Assembly: GCA_965112735.1 (NCBI GenBank)
Contig: OZ218951.1
Span: 5,394,001 to 5,458,000, forward strand
Reading direction: 5' to 3'
DNA length: 64,000 nt
DNA from: Phaeosaccion multiseriatum
Taxonomy: Eukaryota > Ochrophyta, other classes
In this document: positions 11,501-22,765 of the stretch, piece by piece
Position numbering within the stretch: the first letter of the stretch is position 1
Layout of the letters: every line of letters begins with the position of its first letter
Notes under the pieces: model-generated
What the model was told of the DNA's origin: nothing
What the model saw: the letters and a program-made list of their open reading frames with translations, nothing else
Database searches by the model: none
Made by a program: the position numbers and the translations under genes

Positions 11501-12390
11501 CTCACTCTGTCTCTCCATCTCTCACAGGTTCGATTCTTCTCTCGGCGGATGAGCGGAAGTCAAGGGGCCTCAACAACGCTGACAAGTCCACCTCCCAGCT
11601 CAAGGCGGATGCTGGTGAGTCGTGTCTCTCGTCCACTGTTCCCCCTCCCCATCTCGTCCTGTCCCTCCCCCGGCTTGCCTGGCTGCCTCCCCCTCCCGGC
11701 CGGCTCGCCCTTGACGAGCGAGTGTCGCCTTGGGCGCCGGGGGATCGAAGAGACAGGCTAGGCAGGTGCACTTTGCTTTTTGGTTGACTCACTTATCCTC
11801 TCTTCTCTCTTCTTCTGCAGCGACATCGTGCGCGCTGTGTCACTCCGATGAGAACGGCCCCCCCGGGAAGCTCGAGGACGGCTCGGATTGCACGAAGCCA
11901 CACTACACGTCCCGAGGTGAGTATAGCCTACCCAACTCGTCTTCCCACTCCAGATCTCCACTGTTCCCTCTCCGTTAGCGCCCTCGCTCCTGGTGAGGAA
12001 ATCTCCTCTTCGCTGTCGACTCGACTAATGTTGTATTCCCGTCCTCGTGCAGCCTCCAAGCGCGTGACGACTGGAGAGAGCAGGCTCTTCCGAGCCCAGG
12101 GTCGCACCGTTCGATTCAAGTTCTTCCGGAATTGTGGCAAGTGCCGGGCTGAGGGAAAGCTGAGGTGGTCGCGGACTTCGGGGAATGGTCCTACGCGGGG
12201 GTTTCAGCTCATGACGCGGGGCTGCAGAACCGGCCATAGCGAAGACTGCCACATGGACCAGAGGGAGTTCGGGACGGGCGATTCAGCAGTGGGGCAGACC
12301 GGCTTTGAGATGTGGACAGAAAATGGGGAATGGCAGGAGATTGGCGACCGCACCGCCCTTGAGAGGCTCTTCCCGCGGCCTGAGATGTAG
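8583..12390 (+). CDS. unknown protein with triplicated exon pair
   Basis: Eight exons keep phase: 8583-10062, then pairs 10198-10284/10495-10590, 10865-10951/11158-11253 and 11528-11614/11821-11916, then 12053-12390; 788 residues if ATG 8583 is the start (ATG 8781 is also possible). The N-terminus holds a perfect duplication of 53 residues and an acidic region. Residues of roughly 270-490 form a globular part with FFVTMQYS, PHAHAIVVL and YIWSKTGK, loosely like motifs I-III of HUH nucleases. Each repeated exon pair encodes 29 + 32 residues with a CALCH motif and a further Cys. The last exon is Cys-rich (NCGKC, RGCRTGHSEDC), probably zinc binding. I do not recognise the family. Alternative splicing of the pairs would keep frame. 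Confidence 0.55.
8814..9131 (+). repeat. 159-bp perfect tandem duplication in coding sequence
   Basis: Units 8814-8972 and 8973-9131 are identical as far as I can compare by eye. The length is 53 codons, so frame is kept; each copy begins SRKEKGEEGSG and ends GAAHGEEL. Confidence 0.9.
10091..11930 (+). repeat. ~663-bp tandem repeat carrying two exons per unit
   Basis: Three copies with near-identical exons and introns. The 87-bp exon starts at 10198, 10865 and 11528; the 96-bp exon starts at 10495, 11158 and 11821. Both are phase 1 in and phase 1 out. Intron text is as conserved as exon text, so the amplification is recent or homogenised. The upstream intron marker GTGCACTTTGC recurs at about 10092, 10758 and 11420. 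Confidence 0.93.
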
Positions 12391-12662
12391 TACCAAAGCA
12401 TTCATCACAAATCGCAGGGGAGGGGAAGTCCAAAACCGGAAACCCGCGCGTTATTTTTTCTCAACCCTCCCATTTTCAATTAGTTAGGTGATTCCTATTT
12501 AGTCAATATATATCCCCCCCCTTCCCAGCTAGCTGCAAACGCCGGCGTCAGATGGCGTGCTACCTGCTACCGGCCGGTCGATTTTCGAAGCGCTCGATTT
12601 TTCTAATTTCCGAGTTTCGGGAGAGCCTCCTTCCTTTCAAGAGACGTACTGTACCTCGATGT
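12391..12662. other. intergenic, convergent 3' ends
   Basis: 272 bp between the stop of the unknown plus-strand gene and the stop of the VPS13-like minus-strand gene. AT content is higher than in the surroundings; no gene is seen. Confidence 0.5.
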
Positions 12663-15600
12663 CTATACCGCCTCCGCCATGATGAAGCACTCCTTGACTC
12701 GGCCAGTGCCCTCAGTAGCCAGTTGAAGAGGTGGCTGGCGGAGGGGAAGAATATCCATACGTAAGAGGTGGTTGTATCCATACGCAAGAAGTGTTTGTAT
12801 CCATACGTAAGGGGGGGGTTAGGAGCGACCTGACGCGCACACGGATTGCCTTGTCTGTGCCTCCCTCCCTCCCTCCCTCCCTCCCTCCCTCCCTCCCTCC
12901 CTCCCTCTCTTCCTCCCTCCCTCCCTCCATCCCTCCCTCCATCCCTCCGTCTCTCCCTTCCCTCCCTTCCCTCCCTCCCTCCCTCCCTCCCTCCCTCCCT
13001 CCCTCTCTCCCTTCCCTTCCTCCCTCCCTCCCTCCCTCCCTTCCTTCCTTCCTTCCCTCCCTCCCTTCCCTCTCTCCCTCCCTCCCTCCAGCCGCACTTC
13101 CTCCTCCTCTGTCAAGGGCACGCGCAGCATCGGCTGCACAATGTCAAGCGCCACGTTGAGGCGAAGTCTGACTCTCACTCCATTCAAGTCAGAGGGCATA
13201 CTGGACAACGCCTCCTCCGAGTCTGGCGGTAACGCATCCCTCGGCGAAGGAGGGTCCTCTTGTGTCGCCGTCGCCGCTGCGGTCGCCGCCGGAGCACTCG
13301 CCTGGTGCTGCTGGAGGTGCGTGAAGAGCGCCCCTTGCAGGACGTACCTCAGCGCCTTGGCCACGAAGGGCATGTTGGCCACCACTGCGAGGCCCCGCAC
13401 TCGCATCTCCACCTTCACGCCCACCTCCACCACGTCGTCGTGCCCCGCTTCCCCCTTGCCCCCGAACAAGAGCAGAGCCATGGGTCCTTCCACTTGCAGG
13501 GTTGCACTCATGAGCGCCGTAGAGGAAGGCCGCCTGCCCCCGCCCCTGCTGCTTTCGTCCAGACTCGCCGAGCTAGATAGGTCCTCCTCTTCACAGGACT
13601 CGTCCTTGTCGTCGGCGTCGTGGTGGCGGTTGCCCCTCTGTCCCCCAAACACCTCACGGAGGAGGTATCCGCTGCCGTCGCCATCGAGGCTGATAGCATC
13701 GACCCCTCCCCCCGGGGGCGGAGCATGCACCGGCTGCTGACCCCGGCCTCCCTTCGGTCTTCTTCCTCCTCCTCCTCCTCCTCCTTCTCCTGCTGCTGCC
13801 ACTGCTGCCGCGAGTCTCTCGCCCGGTGTAGGCGCGGAGACGGTGATAACATCATAGAGGCGAATGTTTCGCAGCGTCGTTGTCAGCTGCGCCGCCTGCG
13901 TGTCCACCTGAGACAGACGGGGAGAGGGAGAGGGGGGGGAGGGGGTCAGGCAAAGGCGAGTCACTAACGAGTTGTGATGGGACGACATCCTTCTTATTGT
14001 ACCTTCAACGTGACGCCGATTCTCTCAAGGTCAACTGCGGCCACACCATTGCCACTGTCGTTCAAGCAGAAGGCAGCTCTATTGAGGCTCACAGCCACGA
14101 GCAGGGAGCGCTCCGGCACCACGACCTTTTGTCCGGCAGAGCCGCTGCTGGCCACCAAACCAAGCACGAAAGGTGAAAAGGAAAGACAAAAGAGTTAAGT
14201 CAAGTCTCATATCGAGGAATTCAATGGGGAGGAGTCTACTGCTTCGTTCCTGTCTCCCCCTTCCTTACCTTCCTCTCCTCGCTGGCGACCTGCCTTGTCC
14301 ACGGTCGCTCGCCCCCGCCTTCTTGCTCCCTCCCATGCTGCCGCCCGACTCGTCCACGAAGGCGGCCCCCGAGCTCTCCCTCCTCCTCCCCCTCCCCTCC
14401 GCCTCTCGCTCTACGCCATGCCCGAGCAGCGTGTGTCTGTCTGCGTCGTGCGCTGGCGCTCCCCCTCCCTCTCCTTCTCCACCATCGCTGCTGCTGCTGT
14501 TGCTACTACTACTGCTGCTTGGGGAGGCGGCGGCGAGCACCGCATTGGCCATGTTGAGGAGGATCAGCAGAGACGACTGCTCCACACCCACCTGCAGTAA
14601 CAGTACGGCATACACACATCACAAATGGTTGATTGATTGTGAGTCAGTTCACGTCAGCACACCATGTGTATCCGTCCCCACTGTCTCCCCCTCTTTTCCC
14701 CTTACCTCGAAGGCGTCCATCTCCAGACTCACTACGTGAGTTTCCGCGAGCTGCAACCGCCCGTTCTCCCTGCCTCTCCTGCCCCTCTCAGCTTCCGAGA
14801 CGACCTCTCTCGAGACAACGTAGGAAAGCTTCACAAACGACTTTCGGGGAGGCATAGTCGGCGCGGTGCCCAGGGGAGACACATGCATACCTACGAATGG
14901 GCGAAGGGGGGGCTTTCCGCCCTCTTCGCTTCTCCGACTCTTGCCGCGACTGCTGCCACTGCTGCCACCGGGAAGAGAGGGAGGACGCTTCCGACGGATT
15001 GCGCGAGTGGGATGTTCACGCCGCTCGTGCGTGCCTGAGCCAGAAGCTGGGCCAGCAGCTGGGCCAGAAGCACCGAAGGACACTCTTCGCCGCAGCTTCC
15101 TGCGCTGAGGCTCCGCTGCCCACACTGGGTTTGCTGGCGCGGAGGAGAACATGGTGAGGTCAGGAGTGGTAAAGGCCACCTCTGGCTCGCGCTCGCTCCG
15201 CTGCTGCTGCTTCTGCTGCCGGTGATGCGACCTCCTGCGGGACGACATGCCCACGCTCGCCCGCCCCGCACTCGTCCTCCTCTCCCTCTGCTGGAGAGCC
15301 TCCGACGCGAGGCAATCCGTCACCTCCAAGTCCTTGAGAGAGAGGCTCACCTCCGCTCCATGTGTCTGGCTGTGCAAGCGCGTCTCCAGCTCCTTGAGAG
15401 TCAGGACGACGGCGGGCTTCTCTCCCCCGTCCTCCGCGGTGTAGAGCAGGTCCACTCGGATGAGCGGCACAGTGAGGAACACCTTGCAGATCTCCCTGTT
15501 GGGCCCCTGAAAGCCCGCAGGGTACTCCGCCTCGTCTTCTTCGGCAGGTGGGCCCTGGCCCTGGCGGCTAGACAGCGCAAAGGCCGGGATGGGGCTGGCT

Positions 15601-16679
15601 GGCACGCCCCCCCCCTGGGACCCCCCCTGGGGTCATTAAGCGGCCCCCTGGGGTCATTAGGCGGGCGCTCGTGCTAACAGAAAGCGGGGCACCCCTCCTC
15701 CGCGGAGAATGAGGTCCTATCGCCTGTCTCGCGCCGCTCCCCTTGGTCGGGCTGCCAATGTTGTCGAGGAGGTTGGTGACATACCAGCTGTCCGCCAGGC
15801 TGTCCCCCACCGACGCGGCACCGTCGTTGCTGCCCTTCTGCGGCACGCACTCTTCCTCGGTCAAAGCCGTGCCGTTGCCGGTGCCAATGTCGGTGCCGTT
15901 GCCGTTGCTGAGGTGCAGATCGAGGCTGCCGCTGCTTCGCGCCTGCGGAAATCACATCAAGAGAAGCAATCAAAGGGTCAGGTCAGTCGGCATTAATCAA
16001 AGCGGGCGCCACTCTGACGCTCCTCCCCTCTCTCTGCTCTCTGCTGCTCGGAAAGTGCCAAACCTGCCCCCCATCCACTACCATCCCCGTGCCGGACCCA
16101 CCTGCTCGAAGGCCGAGTTCATGTCTCCGTATGTGCGCTGCAGGTCCTCGAGCTCCTCGTTGCACGCAATCAGCGCCTCCGCCACCCCCTGCGCGTTCTG
16201 GAGAGAGGGAGAGACGAGAGGGGAGAGGTCAGTGGGTGAGGTCAGCGGGATCTCCCTCGCCTCTTGCAGACGAGCGAGGAGACGTGTGAGAAACACACAT
16301 GTGTGTTGCCCGCCCCCCCCCCTCCGGCTTCACTCACCATGGGACTCTTGAGCTGCTGTTCCAATCGCCGCCGCTCCTCGTGAAGCACTGCGAAACGCTG
16401 CTCCACCTCACTCACCAGGTCCCTTTTCGTTTGGAAAGAAAAAAAAAAGAGAAAAACGACGAGGACAAAAGAGGACAAGTCGCCTGTATATTGTTGCCTC
16501 CCTTCCTGTCTCTCCGACATGCACCAGTCGGCGCAGGCATTAGCAGCACGAAGGGTTGACCTTCCTTCCTCGTCTTCCCCTTCTTACCTGGCGTCCTGGA
16601 AGCTCAGAGAGTCCTCACTGTCGGTCAGTTGAACAACCTCGTCCCCCCCGAAGTACGTCTGGTGTATGTTCCGCTGCAT
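12663..16679 (-). CDS. VPS13-like protein, short or 5'-truncated
   Basis: Nine exons keep phase: 16679-16588, 16422-16338, 16197-16102, 15942-15679, 15560-14706, 14591-14269, 14147-14003, 13907-13098 and 12734-12663, giving 913 residues. The first exons form coiled coil (VEQRFAVLHEERRRLEQQLK). The large exon starts with VFLTVPLIRVDLL and VVLTLKELETRL, alternating beta-strand text typical of the repeating groove modules of VPS13/BLTP lipid transfer proteins. LVAVSLNRAAFCLND and TTTLRNIRLYDV fit the same modules. These proteins carry lipids between membranes at contact sites. Family members usually exceed 3000 residues, and the chorein N-terminus, VAB and C-terminal domains are absent. The gene starts 244 bp from the divergent ankyrin gene, so truncation by rearrangement is possible. 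The intron at 15678-15561 has weaker splice sites. Confidence 0.5.
12857..13089. repeat. (CCCT)n-type polypyrimidine tract
   Basis: Imperfect tetranucleotide repeat in the last intron of the VPS13-like gene. Long Pro/Ser or Gly/Arg reading frames across it are artefacts. Confidence 0.92.
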
Positions 16680-16923
16680 GTCGCCAGTCAGTCGAAAGAT
16701 GAGAGAAATGAAACGGAAACTGCACACCACACTTGCTCTTTTTGGTTTTGCTAAAACCGTTGAAGATCCCAAGTGTGGACGTTATCAATATTGGGTATCC
16801 CACAGACCCCAATAATGATCATATCACAACACACGTACGACAAAGTAGAGCACCCAAACCTCTCCGAAGAAAGCCGCAGCGGCGGCAGTTGCAGCAACAG
16901 CAGCTACGCGAATTGGGATCATC
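16680..16923. promoter_or_regulatory. divergent intergenic region
   Basis: 244 bp between the putative starts of the VPS13-like gene (-) and the first ankyrin gene (+). It must hold both promoters if both starts are right; no core motif was recognised. Confidence 0.35.
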
Positions 16924-18059
16924 ATGAGGGGTGTCAGCGCACAGGTGATTTGGGGGCACATTTTTCCCTCTCTCTATTTACTCTGTCTAAACACTAAACA
17001 CCGTCTTTGTGCTTTCCTGCGCAGGCCACGTTTCTCTACAATATGCTGATCCAAAGCGAGCCAGATCTCCACAACATCCGAGTGGCTGTGAAGGCATACA
17101 TCGTCGAGCAAGGAGGGGGGAAGGCGTGCCTGGAGAAGGGCATCAACGAAGCAGGATTCACTGCGTTGTGCCTCGCGGCGGCTTTCAACCGAGGTAACGT
17201 CGTCCGTATGCTGCTCCAAGAAGGGGCATGTCCAAACACTCGTTCAGGACCCGAAGGCGACACTCCGCTGACGGTGGCCAGCCTTCAAGGGTTGGAGGAT
17301 ATCGTCCATCAACTGATCGATGCAGGAGCCAAAGTGAATGCAGCAAGTGGGGATGGGAAAACGCCCCTGTACACGGCTTGTGAGAAGGGTCGCGTTGCCC
17401 TCATTGGAAAACTCGTCGCCTGGGGCGCTACCATCGAACAACAAGATAAGAAAGGGATGAATGTGCTTCTTCACGCGGCATTCGCTGGGCAACTCTCTGT
17501 AGTGAACGCTCTGCTTACGGCCGGCGCACGTGTCGATGCAGTAGGGGGCCCGGAAAACGCCACGGCCCTCTGTTTCGCTGCTCAACAGGGCCATCCTAAA
17601 GTGGCCCAGGCACTGCTCTCGGCAGGCGCGGAGGTGGACATGGTGCGCTCAGATGGCTTCTCTCCTCTTCATATTGCGGCTCAGCTGGGCCATGTATCGG
17701 TGATCCGTGTGCTCATATCTGCGGGGGCGGAGGTGGACAAGAAGGGAGGCGCTCGGACCTCCCTACTGGGAGCAGCATACTACAACCACGAGGGGGCCAT
17801 ACAGGAGCTTCTTAAGGCAGGGGCATCCGTTGCCGAGGCCGTAAAGATGGCTACAACACTGCGCCTGCGCGATGCACCCAATCGACTCGTGGCCGCCGAG
17901 AAGCGCTATTTCGACTCTCTGGGTGTGACGGGCGTGATGGAGGCGTGCGATCGCATCTGCTGGCAGAAGGAGGGGCGCAGTCAGCAGCACGGAGGGCCGT
18001 TGCAGAGGGGGCTTCGCCCCGAAGCGCTGCAGGAGATTGCCACTGAAGGACCTTTTTGA
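16924..18059 (+). CDS. ankyrin-repeat protein 1
   Basis: A short first exon, 16924-16944 (MRGVSAQ), splices in phase to 17025-18059; the first exon is inferred from the equivalent structure of the second ankyrin gene at 38901. The protein has 351 residues. After an N-terminal helix region come about seven ankyrin repeats (GFTALCLAA, GDTPLTVAS, GKTPLYTAC, NATALCFAAQ, GFSPLHIAA), then a conserved tail containing AEKRYFDSLGVTGVMEACD and CWQKEGRSQQ shared almost unchanged with the second gene. Ankyrin stacks bind protein partners; none can be named. It sits between two minus-strand genes that both look incomplete. Confidence 0.8.
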
Positions 18060-18612
18060 GGGACGACGAGCGAAAGATGGCACTGTATGTGCACATAGAT
18101 ATAGGCCAAGAGACGCGGAGTCATATTACATGCGAAGTACTACCCTTGACCACACCCTACGTGGAAGTTCGTGACGCTCAGTCAGTTGCTCTCGATGCTG
18201 TGGGTGCTGTCGGTGCTGGCTTCTTATGCGCCCCTCTTCTCTTGGAACAAGATTCGACTTCCAGAAAAACAAGAAAGATACAATGTCCCATCACATCTCT
18301 TCTTTTTCCGATTAAGGAAGCCTCTTCTACTCTTCCTCGACATGCGAGCGAGGAGAGGCTCGCGGTGGCGCTTTGGTCCCTCTCTCTCTCCCTCCCCCCC
18401 CCTCTGTCCCTGTCCCTCTTCTCTCACACCCACTCACTCTCTCCCTCCCCTAACCTCTCTCCACCTCTCTTTCTCCCCTCTGTGCGTGTGGCTTCTGGCT
18501 CCATCCAGTTAGTTTGCCGGTCGCAACCTCTCCCACCCACCTCGTCCTTGCACCTTACAATAGCAAACAAAAGCACCACCTAGTCCGATCTACAATGGTA
18601 TATACCCCCCGC
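18060..18612. other. intergenic region, no gene seen
   Basis: Lies between the ankyrin stop and the stop of the HUWE1-like gene (convergent). It holds a CT-rich tract at about 18375-18480. I looked for continuation exons of the HUWE1-like gene here and found none. Confidence 0.5.
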
Positions 18613-20526
18613 CTACCAAGGCTGTCCCAAGATACTGCCCTTCACTCTCGGTGGCCTGTCGTAGGGGGAAGACATGACCCACCGCGGCGGGTGTGCCAAC
18701 AGAGCGCCAGGGCTCCCGTCGTCCTTACACAAGGCCGTTACCGTCCTGCTCCACTCGGCAAAAGTCATGTGGCTGCTAAACTCCAAACTCAGGCGGTCCC
18801 GCCCTCGCCTCGAGTAGTACTCCTGCCAGAACCACAGCAGCTGGCGGAAGGACGAAAGAATCCTCTCTCCCGACCAAGAGCTCTTGGTATGGTCGTCTTC
18901 GTCGTCGTCATTCCCCTCCCCCCGGGCCCCGTCTTCTCCTCCTCCACCTCCTCCTCCACAGCTCGCGCCGCTCGTACGACCTCGTCCTCCTGCTCCCCCT
19001 CCTGCTGCCACCGCTGCTGCTGCTGCTGATGCGGTGGCTTCCTCTCCCTCTGCCTCTCCCTGTGCCCCTTCGTCCTCGTCGCCGTCGGAGAGAAGGTCTG
19101 CGTAGCCAATACCATAGCCCACACCTGGTCCTCCCCCTCCTTCTCCATGCCGCTGCTGCTGCGGCGGCGACGGCGTCGCGCTCGAGGCTCCTCCTCCTAC
19201 GCTCCCCAGGAGATTCACCCACGACGACCCAGTAGCCAATCTTGGACCAGCACCATCACCACTGGCACTCGCTTCGCCAAGCTCGCCCCCACCCCCATTC
19301 GTACAGGCAGGCAAAGATTCCGCGGTCGATGTCGACACTACTGTCGAAGAAGAAGATGCTGCCGAGACCGCCTCAACAGCTCCCGAACCCCTCCCCGTCG
19401 TTGGCTTAGTCGTCGTCGTGGTGGTCGAAGCCGAGGAGGAACGGAAGAAGCTCGCCTTATCCCTCGGGCCAAGTCGCCGCACAGCCTCCAGCACCTCTGG
19501 CATCCGGCCCATCCGATCCACTTGCACGAGCATGGTGATGATGGTGTTGAGGCAGCAAATGTTCTCGTGGTTCACATTCTGCACATCCACCACCCCCATC
19601 AGGTCGCGGAGCAGTCGCGGAAGGTTCTCCAGGAGAAAGCGCTGCACGCGACACACAACGCCTCCTTCTCCTCCTCCTCCTCCTCCGTGTCCGGGGGGAT
19701 CCGTCCCGGCCCCTCTACCTCTGGCGGTGGTGGTGGTGGTGGCAGTGACGTGTCCTTCTTCCTGAGCTGTTGGTACAACGGGTGCCGCCTCCGCCACTTG
19801 TGCATCGACCGCCGCTGCAGCAGCAGTTGGTGATACAGCGGGTTCGTTCGTGGAAGAAAGGGCCCCTGCTGCAGTGCCCATATCGACATCCATATCCGCA
19901 CCATCACCCCCCTCTCCCTCCACCTCCACGTCTTCCTCCACCACGGTTTCCGCATCCTCATCGTCGCTATCCCGGCCCTCCCTCGACGCCAAAACTGCCA
20001 TCTGCCCCCCTTCCTGCACAGAGACGGCGCTCTCATACCCGTGGTCACTGCTGTTGCCGCTCACGCTGCTGACCCTGCTTCTCACTCCACTGGCATGGCT
20101 CAGGCCGCTTGCATACTCTCCACTGCTGCCCGTCTCTGTACTGCTGCAATCACTCGTCCTCCTGCCACGTCCCGCTTGATCTCCCTCTCCTCCTTCCTCC
20201 CCTCCCTCCCCTCCCTGCCCCTCTCGCATGCGCGTGCCTGCCAAGTGTGCCTGTACAGTCCTGGTTGCCTCCGACAGCGCCTCCATGGCCATGGAGTCGT
20301 CGACAAGCTCCCCCTCGCGGGGCTGCTGTATCACCAATTGCTCACCCCCGTACAGCCCCTCCGCAGCCGCCGCAGCCACCAACGCCGAGGAGGAAAGCAC
20401 TGACAGCGACACTTCACCTGAGCCAGAGCCAGAGTCCAAGCCTGCTCCCTCGCCCTTGCCCTTCTTCTGGCCTTGCCCAACGGCCTTGCTGCCTTTCCGC
20501 TTCCTCTCCGCCGACGCTGGTGCTCC

Positions 20527-20567
<41 letters not shown>

Positions 20568-21380
20568 CTCCTGCTGCTCCAGCTCCTGTTGCTGGCGGTG
20601 CTACTGGTGCTGTATCACCAACTGCCGCATCAGCTGCTGCATCTCGTAGCAAGGTGGGCTGCACATCGATCCACGAATGTTCCAGGTACGAGGCATCGCA
20701 CGCCTTCACAGCGGCCTTGGAGATGTACGAAGTTTGAGTTTGAGTTTGACCTTCCCGCTTGCGCACCCTCTTCCTCTTGCCTCCACCTGCGCCCTTGCTC
20801 TTACCAAGATTGCCGCTCGGCCACCATACTCCTCCCCTCTCCTCTCCGCTCCCGTCAACACCACCACTGCTACTCAACCCCTCCATCTCGGCATCCTCGC
20901 TACCGCTGCTGCTGCTGCTGCTGCTGCCGCTGCTGCTCCAACCCCCTGCACCAATACCATCGCCAGCTGTTGCAGCATGCCAGTCCAGCTGGTGCCTCGC
21001 TCTCCCTGCCTCGCGCTCCCCCTCCCCATCGCCGCCCCCGCCCCCGCCCGGGTCCCGTCTATACATGCCCTCGCTGGCCCCAAAGTGGTCCATTGACAAG
21101 AACAGAGAGCGCACAAAAACATTGCTGTCCACAAGGTCCTTAACCACTACCCGTGTCAGCCGTCGGACCTGCAGAAGTTGGTGATACAGCAGCAGCAGCA
21201 GCAGTAGCAGTAGGTAAAGGAAAAGGGGGGAGGTGGCGAGGGGGGCAGGAAGGGCGAAGAAGGAGAGGTTTTAGTCGGTCGTCAGTGAACAAACAGGACA
21301 TTCAGGAGCTGAGGAGCTGAAGGCATTAAATAAGGTAGGAAGTAAACGGGAGACACACACACATACACACACATACACAC

Positions 21381-21438
<58 letters not shown>

Positions 21439-22701
21439 CAGCCCACCCCCACCCACCCACCTGCCGCTCCGTCATGCCGCAGTCCAGCACGCCGAGCAGG
21501 GCGGGGTTGCCTTTGCACAGCTCTCCAAGTAAGTCGAACACGGTCTGCAGAGAGCCTGCTGTACGTAGCCCTGAACTCGTTATCTCGTCCATAAGGAATT
21601 GCAGCAGGCCCTGGGAGTGGAGAGGAGAGAGGAGAGTGAGGGTGAGAATGAGGGGAAGGGGGGGGGGGAAGGGAAGCGGTGATTCGCTTCGTTCGGTGGT
21701 TGCTTGGTTGAGACGGGGGGGGGGGGGGGGGGGGGGATTTCGACCAGAGGGAGCAGAAGGAAGCGGTAGGACAGCAAAGGGGAGCAAAACGGCAGCCCAC
21801 GCACGCACTACCGCACCGTGTGGGCGATGAAGAGCTGCTCCTGCCTCGTGGCGCCCCTGAGGAAGGCCTCCGCGCAGCTTGCCAGCCAGAAGCGGTAGAT
21901 GCTGTCCGACGGCTCCTCCATCACCACCCGCACGATGCTCGTCAGCAGCCCACGCCTGGTGCCGCCCACCCCAATGCCGCCGTTGCGCTGAGCTTCACCC
22001 CTTCCTCCTCCCTCTGCTGCTGCCCCTCCCCCTGCTCCTGCGGCTCCGGCTTCCACTCCGGCACTGCCACTGTCCACGGGGGGCCAGCCCGAAGAGATCT
22101 CCCTCGGCGCGTCATCCACACGACCTCCTCTGAGCTGCTGGTACAGGATGTTGGGTCCTTGCGTGCTGAACTCCCCATTTGCAAGCAGCTCCTGTTTGGT
22201 TGTTAGGACCAAGTCGAGTGGAGGGAGGGAGAGAGCGAAGCAAGGGGGACGTTGCGGTGTGAGCTGAGCGAAACAAGTCGTCACATGCACCGTTTGGGTC
22301 GAATGGGATAAGGGATAGGAACAACCCGGTAAGCCTTCCCCCCCCAGTTTGACTTACTGACTTACTGACTTACTGACTTACCCTCTCACTGGCAGAGAGC
22401 ATCCGTGCCTTGGGGCCGTTGTTTCGGCAGTCCCGATCGCAGAAGTTGTGTACCAGCCGGAGGTACTGAGGAGGGACATGACATGAGGCATAAGTCAGTA
22501 TGGGAGGGGCATGATAAGTCAGTAAAGGCTATCATAAGTCAGAAGTCGGTAAGGGGGGAAGAACAAGCAGTGTCTCAGAGTAGCCGATTGTGCACACGGA
22601 CATAAAGTAAACGTACCTGCACGCGCAGAGCCGAGTCGGGGTTACACTCACATCCCGGTCCGTGGATGCCCTCGGCGGGGTGGGGCCTGAGAAAGAGACA
22701 G

Positions 22702-22765
<64 letters not shown>

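Noticed and set aside
8583-12390. Retrotransposon or viral integration as explanation for the unknown gene
   Set aside because: No reverse transcriptase, integrase, capsid or terminal repeats were seen; the gene has ordinary spliceosomal introns.
12819-13988. Long Pro/Ser or Gly/Arg reading frames through CCCT repeats (also 37815-38540, 59099-59575, 60489-61080, 61349-61953)
   Set aside because: They exist because tetra- and hexanucleotide repeats lack stops; they cross exon boundaries of better supported genes or lie in introns.
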